DNA of 64,000 nt from HRBIN30 sp964534275 (GCA_964534275.1 CAZHQG010000014.1:40117-104116), one strand, 5' to 3'. Positions 44,830 through 52,781 are shown, numbered from the stretch's first letter. Translations and numbers: made by a program. Notes: generated by a model not told the origin, from the letters alone.

Positions 44830-46116
44830 TTACACCGAGGTGTCCGCGTCGTGCTCTCCAAGCTCGCGCACCCGGAGGCTGCGGCGGAGACGAGCAACAT
44901 TTCGCAACGCGAGTTCTCGCAAGAAGGCCTGCCACCCGCCGTTCCCCGGCGAAGCGAGCGGAGCTCCCAGGCGTGCGTCTTGTGCACCATCGGCGGCGCC
45001 CAGGAGATGAGGCCACTCAGGAAGCCAGCAAAGACGCAGGGATGCTTGCACGAGGTGCCTGCGCAACTCCTGTAGGAGAAGCTCGACGTCTGCGACAAAG
45101 CTCCTATCCGAAACCGTTAAAGGTCGCCCTGCATGGTGGCCCCGAAACGGCACCAAAAAGGGTACTACGTTGTCACTCATCAGCTCGTACAGCAACCGAA
45201 TCTCTTCGCTGACCGGACGAATTCCGACGATCACTTCGCTCCAAACCGCGCCCCGCGGGAAAATTCTGCCCGCGTGCCGAAGCGCTTGGAGGTACCGCGA
45301 CCGGCCGAGGTAGCGGGCACGGCCAGGGAGGAAACGTTCCAACAACGCGACGTCGTGCACCTCTAGGTTGAAACTGATCCCGTCTACCCCAGTCGCGTAC
45401 GCGTGGTCGATCCAACGCATGTGTCGGGGCGGGTGCAAGGCCGCGAGCACGAACGCGGAACAGTGCCGGCGCACAGCTTTGACCAAGGGCTCGATTTCGC
45501 GCACGCCCCCATCTTCGGCATCGAACGAGGCGGCGGGCAAAAACACGTACCGTAAAGGCCGCTCGGCCGCCGCCGCACGCACCGCTTCGGCTGCCTCGTG
45601 CGGCGTAATCCCAAATGTTCGTTCGTTCTCGCCGCGGGAGCCCACGCGACAAAAACGACACGCACCCTCGGAAATCCCGTACCCGCATGCCTGCGTCCCG
45701 CCCAGCACCAGTACACTACCGTACATGTGGGCAAATGCCCCTACAGTTCGGCCCGAACTCGTGCGGACCGCGTAAAACCGCGGAGCGGGCGGCAACGTTA
45801 CGGTTAGTTGTACCTCCCTACCGCTCAGCTCCCACTGGCGCTTCGAGGTGCGGAACAGGTGAATCCCTTCGCTGTGAAGGTTTCGTTGGGGCACGAGCGG
45901 CGCAAGCACCCTCGTGGCTCCCAACTGCAGTTCCACGCGGTAGCGGTTCGGCGCATACGGAACGCAGTGTGCGTTGGCCCTGAGCCAGTCGTTGGTTGCG
46001 GCGTTCACGGTGATGCCGTGCAACAGCAACACACTCTTGACCAGCGCGACACTGCCGCCGCGTTCGGTCGCCACCAGTTCGGAACGCTCAGCCTGGTCCG
46101 GCGTTACGGTACTCAC
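44830..46116 (-). CDS. Radical SAM-like protein of the sulfur-carrier operon
   Basis: This 428-residue protein has an N-terminal domain of about 125 residues, then a cysteine cluster in GGTQACGYGISEGACRFCRV: Cys144, Cys153, Cys156, spaced C-x8-C-x2-C rather than the canonical C-x3-C-x2-C of radical SAM enzymes. A TIM-barrel-like part follows with the glycine-rich and strand segments LRYVFLPAASFDAEDGG, AFVLAALHPP, GVDGISFNLEVHDVALLERF and SEVIVGIRPVSEEIRLLYEL. The later segments look like a biotin synthase/elongator-type barrel, so I infer a radical SAM fold with altered cluster spacing. Substrate is unknown; the operon implies sulfur chemistry. The GTG at 46114-46116 has a GGGAGGGA site. It overlaps the upstream gene by 29 bp. 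Confidence 0.75.
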   Translation of the reverse strand: MSTVTPDQAERSELVATERGGSVALVKSVLLLHGITVNAATNDWLRANAHCVPYAPNRYRVELQLGATRVLAPLVPQRNLHSEGIHLFRTSKRQWELSGREVQLTVTLPPAPRFYAVRTSSGRTVGAFAHMYGSVLVLGGTQACGYGISEGACRFCRVGSRGENERTFGITPHEAAEAVRAAAAERPLRYVFLPAASFDAEDGGVREIEPLVKAVRRHCSAFVLAALHPPRHMRWIDHAYATGVDGISFNLEVHDVALLERFLPGRARYLGRSRYLQALRHAGRIFPRGAVWSEVIVGIRPVSEEIRLLYELMSDNVVPFLVPFRGHHAGRPLTVSDRSFVADVELLLQELRRHLVQASLRLCWLPEWPHLLGAADGAQDARLGAPLASPGNGGWQAFLRELALRNVARLRRSLRVRELGEHDADTSV

Positions 46117-46759
46117 AGCGGTTCCCTCCCGATGAAAGACGTTCCGCCACCTCGCCGCTACGCACACGATACCAGTACAGTTTCGGAGGCCCGGAAAGCT
46201 CGGCGTCCGTAAGCAACCGCACAGCTAAGGCACTCGCCCACGCCGCCGCCCAGGCCACTGCCGCGGACTGTTCGAACTTCGTGGCAACGGTTTCCTCTCC
46301 TTGAGTGTCACGAAACACCCAACACGGGCAGCTCTCCTGCTTGCCTTTGGGTTGCCAAGTCGCCACGTAACCGCATCCGGCTTGCTCCCGCAGCCAAAGA
46401 ATCCACCGCGCCTGCGCCAGCTCCTCTAGCCGCCGGTGCCAATCCAGAGCGGATAACGCCGTATCGATGACCAGTTCGGTGCTGCCCGACAACACTTGTG
46501 GAGGTTCCGCAGCCGTAATTTTGCAATCCGGCGCAGCGGACCCTTGCAGCTGCCTGGCAAGGCTTGGCTCGACATCGATGGTTCCAATCCCCACGCGCGC
46601 AAGCGCAGTTCCAACAAGTTCCGCCAGCGAGCCAGTGCCGATCACCACTACCCGACTGTTCGCCAGCCGCTGTTGCCCTCGGCCACCGATTCCCGGAACA
46701 AGGATTTGGCGCCCGTAGCGCTCGAGTTGGTCTGCGTCCCAAAAGGATGCAAGCGTCAT
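46088..46759 (-). CDS. Degenerate ThiF/MoeB-like (E1-type) protein
   Basis: This 223-residue protein opens like a MoeB/ThiF activating enzyme (FWDADQLERYGRQILVPGIG, then QQRLANSRVVVIGTGSLAEL) and keeps the Rossmann start. The nucleotide loop is GTGSLAE instead of GxGGLG, and the Asn-Arg-Gln segment, the catalytic Asp-Asn region and the zinc CxxC pairs of active E1 enzymes are missing. Catalysis is therefore unlikely; it may be a partner or scaffold for the intact E1 gene upstream, as in heterodimeric E1s, or may bind the carrier. Its ATG overlaps the cysM stop (ATGA) and its end overlaps the radical SAM-like gene. Confidence 0.78.
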   Translation of the reverse strand: MTLASFWDADQLERYGRQILVPGIGGRGQQRLANSRVVVIGTGSLAELVGTALARVGIGTIDVEPSLARQLQGSAAPDCKITAAEPPQVLSGSTELVIDTALSALDWHRRLEELAQARWILWLREQAGCGYVATWQPKGKQESCPCWVFRDTQGEETVATKFEQSAAVAWAAAWASALAVRLLTDAELSGPPKLYWYRVRSGEVAERLSSGGNRCEYRNAGPG

Positions 46760-47763
46760 GCGATGCCCTGTTCGGCCAATACGCGCTCCAACCGTGCCCG
46801 TCGCTCTCGCCAGCCTACCCACAGGTTCGTGCTCAGATACCGATCGCCAAAATCCGGGAAGATCACCACCACGACCCCTTCGCGAAGCTCGCGGGCGACG
46901 GTGAGCGCACCCACCATAGCGGCACCCGAGGATTGACCTGTAACCAATCCCTCCTCCTCGCCTAACCGATACACCATCTCGTATGCTGCGTCGGTGCTCA
47001 CGCCTAGTTTCCGGTCGAGCTCCTCTTCGTGGTAAATGCCCGGAACGATCGAGCTGGCCATGTGTTTGAGTCCCTCGAGGCCATGCCACGCGTCGTCAGG
47101 TTCCACCGCAATCACTTGCACCTTCGGGTTTTGCTTCTTCAAAAACCGACCCGTGCCCATAATGGTACCGCCCGTACCGATGCCGGCAACGAAGTGGGTG
47201 ACTTGGCCCTTCGTGTCGCGCCAAATTTCCGGGCCTGTGCTTTCGAAGTGCGCAAGCGGATTGACCTCGTTGAAGTACTGGTCTGGCTTGAAGTAGCGGT
47301 CTGGATTCTCGGCAATGATTTTCCGGCAAAGACGGATCGCTCCATCGGAACCTTCCAGCGCATCGCTGAAAATCACCTTGGCTCCGTAGGCCGCCACGAT
47401 TTTCTTGCGTTCCTGGCTCACATTTGCAGGCATGACCAGCTCTACGGGATACCCCAGCACAGCACCCGCCATGGCCAAGGCGATTCCTGTGTTACCAGAT
47501 GTAGAGTCGATAATGGTTTTGCCCGGCCGGAGTCGTCCCGACCGCAGCCCGTCGCGAATCATCCAGACGGCCGGGCGATCTTTCACCGAGCCGCCCGGGT
47601 TCAACCCCTCGAGTTTCGCGTAAATGCGAACTCCCGGCGACACGCCGTCGCGGACGCGGCGAATTTCCACCAGCGGCGTGTTTCCGACCAAATCGAGCAC
47701 CGACTCGACTTTGCGTGGACGTAGGGTTCGTCCCGGACGCACTCCGGCGGGGAGATCGATCAC
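46756..47763 (-). CDS. cysM: Cysteine synthase, CysM (sulfur-carrier-dependent) type
   Basis: This 335-residue PLP enzyme contains the active-site lysine in NPGGSVKDRPAVWMI (Lys61), the phosphate-binding TSGNTGIALA and the GTGGTIMGTGRFLKKQ loop. Its pattern (KDRPAVWMI, THFVAGIGTGGTIMGTGRFL) closely resembles the mycobacterial CysM that uses a thiocarboxylated CysO protein and O-phosphoserine rather than free sulfide. It should make cysteine from sulfur carried by the small protein encoded just upstream. The GTG start at 47761-47763 overlaps the stop of that carrier gene (GTGA), showing strong coupling. A long upstream open frame is not part of the gene. Confidence 0.93.
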   Translation of the reverse strand: MIDLPAGVRPGRTLRPRKVESVLDLVGNTPLVEIRRVRDGVSPGVRIYAKLEGLNPGGSVKDRPAVWMIRDGLRSGRLRPGKTIIDSTSGNTGIALAMAGAVLGYPVELVMPANVSQERKKIVAAYGAKVIFSDALEGSDGAIRLCRKIIAENPDRYFKPDQYFNEVNPLAHFESTGPEIWRDTKGQVTHFVAGIGTGGTIMGTGRFLKKQNPKVQVIAVEPDDAWHGLEGLKHMASSIVPGIYHEEELDRKLGVSTDAAYEMVYRLGEEEGLVTGQSSGAAMVGALTVARELREGVVVVIFPDFGDRYLSTNLWVGWRERRARLERVLAEQGIA

Positions 47764-48041
47764 GCTCTTCCCCCCGCAATTGCTGGAACGATCGAAATCT
47801 CGTCTCCCTCTTTTACCGGCGTGTCGAGGCTTTGGAGAAAGCGAATGTCGTCGCCGTTCACGTAAATGTTCACGAACTTGCGCACTTTGCCTTGCTCGTC
47901 GCAAATGCGCTCCTTGATGCCCGGGTGTTGCCGCTCGAGGTCGTCCACCACCATCCCAATGGTCGTGCCGGTGGCCGAAACTTCCTCTTGCCCGCCAGTG
48001 AAACGCCGCAACGGAGTTGGAATTCGTACCCGAACGGTCAT
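47760..48041 (-). CDS. MoaD/ThiS/CysO-type sulfur-carrier protein with capped C-terminus
   Basis: This 93-residue beta-grasp protein starts MTVRVRIPTPLRRFTGGQEE and contains VNIYVNGDDIRFLQSLDTPV and KEGDEISIVPAIAGG. The ubiquitin-like tail normally ends in Gly-Gly, which is adenylated and thiocarboxylated; here two more residues, Arg-Ala, follow the pair. Maturation by a peptidase would be needed before activation, as for QbsE-type carriers processed by a JAMM protease, yet no JAMM gene is in the window. It is followed directly by cysM (4-bp overlap) and preceded by the E1-like gene. A good ribosome site (GGAGGAA) lies before the ATG at 48039-48041. Confidence 0.9.
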   Translation of the reverse strand: MTVRVRIPTPLRRFTGGQEEVSATGTTIGMVVDDLERQHPGIKERICDEQGKVRKFVNIYVNGDDIRFLQSLDTPVKEGDEISIVPAIAGGRA

Positions 48042-48313
48042 GGATTCCTCCTTCACTTTGCCCCAGGATCGTTCCAAGTGCCTGAGGGCTCGATGTTTGG
48101 GGTGTGGTAGTGGGTTCGCTTGCAGCGCGCAAGATCGATCACCGCGCGAGCCGGTGCCTGTCTTTGCGGGACACCCGCATTCCCGCATCCGCGTCCACCA
48201 ACGTCCTCCAGTCGAGAGCGTGACCGTCGCCATTCTCGCTCCCGCGTGAGAGCGACGCCCGCACCCAAAGACCCAGCAGCGCCGACGCTCCCAGGCCAGC
48301 GTTGGTGCATCCG

Positions 48314-49051
48314 CTAGACTAACGCGTTCGCGTGCTGGTCATACGTTTGGCTGCATGCCGGACAGTGCGGATCAGCCGCAAAGCGGCGCACGCGCTGCAG
48401 GCCGCGCTGTGCATCGACGTACAAGAAACGCTGAACCAACAAGCTTTCGTCCCAACCCGACAACCACGCGATGGCCTCGGCTGCAAGCCTCACCCCGAGC
48501 GTTTGCACAACGCCAGGAACAACGCCGGCTTCCTGGCACGAAGGATCTTCGATGCCGGGCTCTACCCCTAGAAGGCACCGTAGGCACCCTGGAGTGCCGG
48601 GCACCACCGTCAGCGCCTGGCCGTGCCAACCCACAGCACCGGCGTGCGCCAGCGGGCGCCGGCTTCGAAGCGCCACGTCGTGCAACCAAAGCTTCGTTGC
48701 CCACCGGTCGGTCGCATCGATCACGAAATCGTGCTCGGACAAAATTTCCTGAGCATTCGCTTCGCAAAGGGTTTCGGCAACAGCGGTAAAACACGTCGCG
48801 GGATAGTGCGCCCCAAGTTTCGCTGCCGCTCGCGGGGCCTTTTTCTGCCCAAGATCGGTTTCGTCGAACACGAGCTGCCGATGGAGGTTGGAGAGCGCAA
48901 CCACGTCACCATCCACCAACGTCACACGCCCAACACCGGCTTGCCCGAGCAACGCCGCAGCGGGACATCCCAAGCCGCCCACACCCACCACCAAGACCCT
49001 TGCGTGCTTCAGGGGTAAGCGCGGCTCGGAGTTCACGCGCACGGTCGGCAC
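48314..49051 (-). CDS. E1-like sulfur-carrier activating enzyme (MoeB/ThiF/HesA family)
   Basis: This 245-residue enzyme has the intact ATP site VLVVGVGGLGCPAAALLG, the LSNLHRQLVF segment with the conserved Asn-Arg-Gln, and FVIDATDRWATK. Zinc ligands are visible as CLRC and CPAC near residues 155 and 230. It should adenylate the Gly-Gly end of the carrier protein encoded 270 bp downstream on the same strand. There is no C-terminal rhodanese domain, so a separate sulfur donor is implied. It begins 11 bp after the bamD stop. The gap to the carrier gene contains no feature that I can identify. Confidence 0.92.
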   Translation of the reverse strand: MPTVRVNSEPRLPLKHARVLVVGVGGLGCPAAALLGQAGVGRVTLVDGDVVALSNLHRQLVFDETDLGQKKAPRAAAKLGAHYPATCFTAVAETLCEANAQEILSEHDFVIDATDRWATKLWLHDVALRSRRPLAHAGAVGWHGQALTVVPGTPGCLRCLLGVEPGIEDPSCQEAGVVPGVVQTLGVRLAAEAIAWLSGWDESLLVQRFLYVDAQRGLQRVRRFAADPHCPACSQTYDQHANALV

Positions 49052-49062
49052 GGGTTCCCTCC

Positions 49063-49992
49063 TCAGTAATACGAGCGGCCTCTGCCGAACGGGTCGAAAC
49101 CGGTTCCCAGCGCCGGAGCCGGGAACCCCGTTGCACGCGAAGGCAACTGCGGAGCTTGCGCACCCGGCACTAGTGCCGTCTCGTACGATTCGTCCACCCT
49201 GGTCCGTCCGTTCAGTGCAAGCAACGTGTCCACCGGGTCTGCCCGCAAGCTCGCGGTGCGAGATTCGAGCCGTTGGAGGGCACGTTGCGCGACCACCGCT
49301 TCGGGTGAACCTGGTCGCAACTGCGTGACCGCGCGGTAGGCAAGCTCGGCACGGTCCAAGAGACCCGTCTTGCGGAAGTGCCGGGCAAGCTGCAACAAGC
49401 CTCGCGCCGCTTCTTCCGTCTCGCCGTAGCGCGCTGCCAGGTCCACGATCCGGACCTCGGCAGCCTTCCAGTTCCCACGCCGGGCGTAAAACTCGGCGAT
49501 GTACAGCTCATGCTCCGCAAGCCGCTGGCGGCAGCGGGCAAGTTCGTGCCGTGCAAGTTCCGCGAACGGGCTCTCGGGATACTGGCGGACCACGGTCAGG
49601 AAGTACGTGTGCGCATTTTGCGCCGCAGATTGGTCGCGATCCGCATCCAGCATTTGCCGCGCGTAGCACATCCCGAGCAGATACCCGACCAAGGGCAAGT
49701 GCGGGCTCGTGGGGTGGCGGCGTTGGAAATCGCTCAGCGACACGATTGCCTCCGCATACCGCCCGTCGAGGTATTGTGCGTGGGCGATGCGCAGTTCCGC
49801 TTCCTCCACAAACTCGCTGAAGGGGTGCTGGTCCAGCAGCTCCCGGTACTCTTCCGTCGCGGCCGCGAATGCGCCGTTGCGAAAATGGTCGTTCGCGCTG
49901 GCAAAGTATTCCGCGGCAGTTTTCGTCCGCTTGGCCGCGCAACCCACCAACAGGGCACCACAAGCGACACACGCGATCCAACGGGTCACCAT
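49063..49992 (-). CDS. bamD: Outer-membrane assembly lipoprotein BamD
   Basis: This protein of about 309 residues has a lipoprotein signal (MVTRWIACVACGALLVGC) with the lipobox LVGC, then TPR-like helices typical of BamD/YfiO: AAEYFASANDHFRNGAFAAA, YRELLDQHPFSEFVEEAELR, AHAQYLDGRYAEAIVSLSDF and YPESPFAELARHELARCRQR. It forms part of the machinery that folds beta-barrel proteins into the outer membrane. The C-terminal 70 residues after the TPRs are Pro/Gly/Arg-rich and not conserved in the family. I use the ATG at 49990-49992; another at 50037 would add 15 charged residues. Confidence 0.9.
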   Translation of the reverse strand: MVTRWIACVACGALLVGCAAKRTKTAAEYFASANDHFRNGAFAAATEEYRELLDQHPFSEFVEEAELRIAHAQYLDGRYAEAIVSLSDFQRRHPTSPHLPLVGYLLGMCYARQMLDADRDQSAAQNAHTYFLTVVRQYPESPFAELARHELARCRQRLAEHELYIAEFYARRGNWKAAEVRIVDLAARYGETEEAARGLLQLARHFRKTGLLDRAELAYRAVTQLRPGSPEAVVAQRALQRLESRTASLRADPVDTLLALNGRTRVDESYETALVPGAQAPQLPSRATGFPAPALGTGFDPFGRGRSYY

Positions 49993-50100
49993 TGCTCGTT
50001 TCGTGCGATTCCGGAACACTTCATCCAATCGCGCCATCGGGGCTTCGAGCTTAGCTTGGCTGCGGCACAGCGCCAGCACCCATGGGGTTGGCAGCGAACC

Positions 50101-50568
50101 TCAGGCTTTTCGCCGCGACAGTCGGCTCCGGACCGCTTGCGCCCGCGGGTATTCGGCAATCACCCCTTCCAGACGTTCCACGACCACACGGAACGTGGGA
50201 TCGCCTTGCAGGACCAACTCATCGTACAGCTCCTCCAAGTTCGTCTGCTGGAGGGCCAGCAAGGTGGCAAACGCGTCGTCGGGGCTCTGCAGGTCCGCTG
50301 CCCGTGCTTCGAGCTCAGCCAGTTGTTTCTCGAGGGCTTCCACACGCTGCCCGAGCTCCGGTAAAAAATCGCCAGCTTCGTCGCGCTGTCGGAATGCCTC
50401 CGCCTCTTCGCGCAACACATTCGCGTGCGTTTCTTCGAGGAAGGCCAACTCGTGGCAAAGCTCGCGCCGATCGAAGTCGTGAGCAAATCGTGAAGCGAGT
50501 TGTCGGTACAATCGGGCGCTCCTCTCTGCCAGCACTCGGCACCGCTCGAGAAGTTCGGACACGTACAT
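50101..50568 (-). CDS. Helical protein with ferritin-like or coiled-coil pattern, function unknown
   Basis: This 155-residue protein is almost wholly helical. It starts MYVSELLERCRVLAERSARL and has RRELCHELAFLEETHANVLR, in which Glu and His are placed as in rubrerythrin-like ferritin folds, and a Glu/Leu coiled coil (RVEALEKQLAELEARAADLQ). A complete pair of Glu-x2-His metal motifs is not evident, so iron binding is only a possibility. It precedes bamD on the same strand with about 108 bp between them. Start at the ATG at 50566-50568, since the 11 residues upstream look non-coding. Confidence 0.65.
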   Translation of the reverse strand: MYVSELLERCRVLAERSARLYRQLASRFAHDFDRRELCHELAFLEETHANVLREEAEAFRQRDEAGDFLPELGQRVEALEKQLAELEARAADLQSPDDAFATLLALQQTNLEELYDELVLQGDPTFRVVVERLEGVIAEYPRAQAVRSRLSRRKA

Positions 50569-50701
50569 AAGGACACTCCCGCGTTCGTAGTGGCACCACA
50601 ATGACCCACTCTCCGTGCAGCATCAAGTACTGCCGAACCGCACCTGTCACCGGACCCGTGCAGGTCTCCGGATCGATGCCTGCGACGGTCCAGCCTTGTT
50701 C

Positions 50702-50729
50702 CGGCGACGGCCGGACCCGGCCGTCGCCG
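50702..50729. repeat. Perfect GC-rich hairpin
   Basis: The arms 50702-50712 and 50719-50729 are an 11-bp perfect inverted repeat (CGGCGACGGCC) with a 6-base loop, in the gap between tRNA-Gly and the helical protein gene. No T-run follows on either strand, so it is not a classic terminator. Confidence 0.6.
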
Positions 50730-50820
50730 CGTCGATGTCGCAAGCCTCGAACCAGGCTCTTCACGCCTCCGCCAGGCCAAGGGCTTTTCGGCGGCGAACC
50801 AAGCCGTTCCGGCGGTACAA

Positions 50821-50850
50821 ACAAAACCGGCTTCCGCAATGGGAAGCCGG
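50821..50850 (-). terminator. Rho-independent terminator after tRNA-Gly
   Basis: On the minus strand, a GGCTTCC/GGAAGCC stem with a short loop is followed by GGTTTTGT. It begins six bases beyond the tRNA-Gly 3' end and is well placed to end that transcript. Confidence 0.75.
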
Positions 50851-50855
50851 GTGGA

Positions 50856-50929
50856 AGCGGGTGACCGGGGTCGAACCGGCGACCTTATGCTTGGCAAGCA
50901 TACGCTCTAGCCAGCTGAGCTACACCCGC
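50856..50929 (-). tRNA. tRNA-Gly (anticodon GCC)
   Basis: The minus strand gives a full cloverleaf: acceptor GCGGGTG pairing with CACCCGC, D arm with AGCTCAGC, anticodon arm with loop CTTGCCAAG (GCC), and T arm GGTTCGACCC. The discriminator is U. The bases that follow are not CCA in register, so the CCA end is added after transcription. Confidence 0.96.
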
Positions 50930-51043
50930 GAACGCGCCAGCTTGTAGCGAAGCACAAACGGCAAGTCAAAGACTCTTGGCGAGTGGGCATGCGCGGTCCA
51001 TCCAGCCGCGCGAACCGTCGCCGGATACGTGTTCCGGTATCCC

Positions 51044-51553
51044 TCACGGCTCTTCGACGGTAATCGGGTACTCGTCAACGTCGGAGACGTTATTTTGCGG
51101 ATCAAGGAGCGTCACTTTCGCAATGTACTCGCCGGGCTTCGAATACACGTGCTGGGAGCGAACGAACGCGTAATCTGCCTTGTCTGGTGGGCGCTCGGGT
51201 TTCACTCCTTTGATGGGCTCGGTGCCATCGCCAAAATCCCATTCGAACTCACCCTCGGCGTCGGAGCACAGCCCTTCCGCCGTAAAGCGCACCTCGAGCG
51301 GCGCTGGACCGCGTTCCACGTCCGGCGTGAGGATGACCAGACATCCGGGTGGAGGCGGTGAATTTTGCGCCTGTGCTGCGGGCGTGGTGTCAGCGCTTTG
51401 GGCTGCTTTGGGCAACTGCCCTTCTGGGGGAACGAGCAATGGGGGTTCGGCTTGATGCTCGCAACCGCGACAGCCCACGATTCCGAGCACGCAGGCACCG
51501 ACGAGCACCTGCGCACTCCACCACCAACGCCGCAATGGCACCTGCCTGCTCAT
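51044..51553 (-). CDS. PKD-domain lipoprotein
   Basis: This 169-residue protein has a signal ending in the lipobox GIVGC, a Pro/Ala/Gln-rich linker (PPEGQLPKAAQSADTTPAAQ), and one PKD-type immunoglobulin domain: GPAPLEVRFTAEGLCSDAEG, FEWDFGDGTEP and GEYIAKVTLLDPQNNVSDVD. PKD domains mediate protein-protein or polysaccharide contacts at surfaces. Start at the ATG at 51551-51553, before RRWWW and the hydrophobic segment, with a GCGAGGA site. Lipid anchoring is expected, with the domain facing the periplasm or outside. Confidence 0.82.
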   Translation of the reverse strand: MSRQVPLRRWWWSAQVLVGACVLGIVGCRGCEHQAEPPLLVPPEGQLPKAAQSADTTPAAQAQNSPPPPGCLVILTPDVERGPAPLEVRFTAEGLCSDAEGEFEWDFGDGTEPIKGVKPERPPDKADYAFVRSQHVYSKPGEYIAKVTLLDPQNNVSDVDEYPITVEEP

Positions 51554-51772
51554 ATCCTCGCTCCGCGAAGTTCCTGCATGAACGCGCTGGTTAAACGATC
51601 GAACACGTGATTGCAAAGCCGCAGCTTTGGCTTGGCCTCACGCTTCTCCGCTCCGCAGCAGGAGGGCACCAGACGACAGCCGTCCGCGCACGGCGTGCGC
51701 CACGATCGAGTGCTGCGTTTGCGTTGCAGTGCTGAGCATTCGTTGCTAACCGGACGCGCACAACTGCTTCAT

Positions 51773-51845
51773 GGCGGCGTACCCAAGTGGCTAAGGGAGA
51801 GGTCTGCAAAACCTCGATGCAGCGGTTCGAATCCGCTCGCCGCCT
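51773..51845 (+). tRNA. tRNA-Cys (anticodon GCA)
   Basis: The plus strand gives a cloverleaf with acceptor GGCGGCG pairing with CGCCGCC, anticodon arm with loop TCTGCAAAA (GCA), T arm GCGGTTCGAATCCGC and a U discriminator, the cysteine identity base. No CCA is encoded. Confidence 0.96.
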
Positions 51846-51921
51846 TGTCGCTCCTCCGGCAGCAGCCGATGGGATTCGGCAGCAGGGAGCGAAACGGCGC
51901 GCCTGCGACTCGCAATGCGAT

Positions 51922-52407
51922 CTATAGCTTTGCCAGCACCGACTCGGCGCTCGACACGCTCAGCCCTGGCCCGGGCTCGACGAGCAGCTCCTGCACCACG
52001 CCGTCGGCCACGATCATCGCGTAGCGTTGCGAGCGCAAGCCCATGCCAAAAGCACTTGCGTCCAGCTCGAGGCCAACCGCCTTGGTGAATTCCGCGTTGC
52101 CGTCGGCGAGCAAGCGTACCTTACCCGCAGCCCCACTCGCCTTCGCCCAGGCGCCCATGACAAAGGGATCGTTCACGGCAATGCACACAATCTCGTCCAC
52201 GCCTTTGGCTTTGATGGCGTCTGCCTTCTCGATGAATCCGGGCAGATGTTTCGCCGAGCACGTTGGCGTGAACGCACCGGGAACTGCAAACACCACGACT
52301 TTCTTGCCTCGAAACACCTCTTCCAAGCTCACGTCGCGCGGCCCGTTCTCCGTCATTTCTTTCAACTTGAGCTGCAGCGGTAAACGGTCGCCCACTTTGA
52401 TGGCCAT
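51922..52407 (-). CDS. Peroxiredoxin, Prx5/AhpE-like (AhpC-TSA fold)
   Basis: This 161-residue enzyme reduces hydrogen peroxide and organic hydroperoxides. The peroxidatic cysteine is Cys50 in VVFAVPGAFTPTCS, with the conserved Thr and Pro of the active site and the later Arg in GLRSQRYAMIV. No other Cys sits in the position expected of a resolving Cys, apart from one in VDEIVCIAVND. The AGGAGGTGATTGCC ribosome site before the ATG at 52405-52407 is excellent; an ATG nine bases upstream is poorer. It lies just downstream of the CDGSH gene on the same strand, so the two may work together in oxidant defence. Confidence 0.94.
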   Translation of the reverse strand: MAIKVGDRLPLQLKLKEMTENGPRDVSLEEVFRGKKVVVFAVPGAFTPTCSAKHLPGFIEKADAIKAKGVDEIVCIAVNDPFVMGAWAKASGAAGKVRLLADGNAEFTKAVGLELDASAFGMGLRSQRYAMIVADGVVQELLVEPGPGLSVSSAESVLAKL

Positions 52408-52440
52408 GGCAATCACCTCCTAAAAAGATTCCAGGAAGAA

Positions 52441-52647
52441 CTACGAAACTTTGGGATCCTCTGCGCGAAAGCCTTTTTCTTGATGCGACCCGTCACAAAA
52501 CGGCTTGTTTGCAGAGTGGCCGCATCGGCACAGGTAAAAAGGCCGCTCCGGAATTGGGATCGGGTTGCGGCGCGAGTCGAGTAACTCGACGTCTCCATGG
52601 ACTTCGTAAGGCCCATCTTTGATTACCTTGATTTTCGCTTCAGGCAT
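52441..52647 (-). CDS. CDGSH iron-sulfur domain protein
   Basis: This 68-residue protein is a single CDGSH domain. CRCGHSANKPFCDGSHQE contains the three Cys and one His that hold a 2Fe-2S cluster. The N-terminal part (KIKVIKDGPYEVHGDVELLD) is the beta segment of the family. Such small soluble proteins transfer clusters or electrons. A strong AAAGGAGGAAGG site precedes the ATG at 52645-52647. The peroxiredoxin gene follows 33 bp downstream, suggesting a redox pair. Confidence 0.93.
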   Translation of the reverse strand: MPEAKIKVIKDGPYEVHGDVELLDSRRNPIPIPERPFYLCRCGHSANKPFCDGSHQEKGFRAEDPKVS

Positions 52648-52781
52648 TTGCCTTCCTCCTTTCCACCAGACACCAGCTACCCGCTCCCAATGCTGGCTGC
52701 AAGCGCTGGCCTGACCGGCACACGAAAAAGACGGTGCGTCTTGCTCACGTACACCGTCGAAACCGCGGTGCCCGCTGGAAC

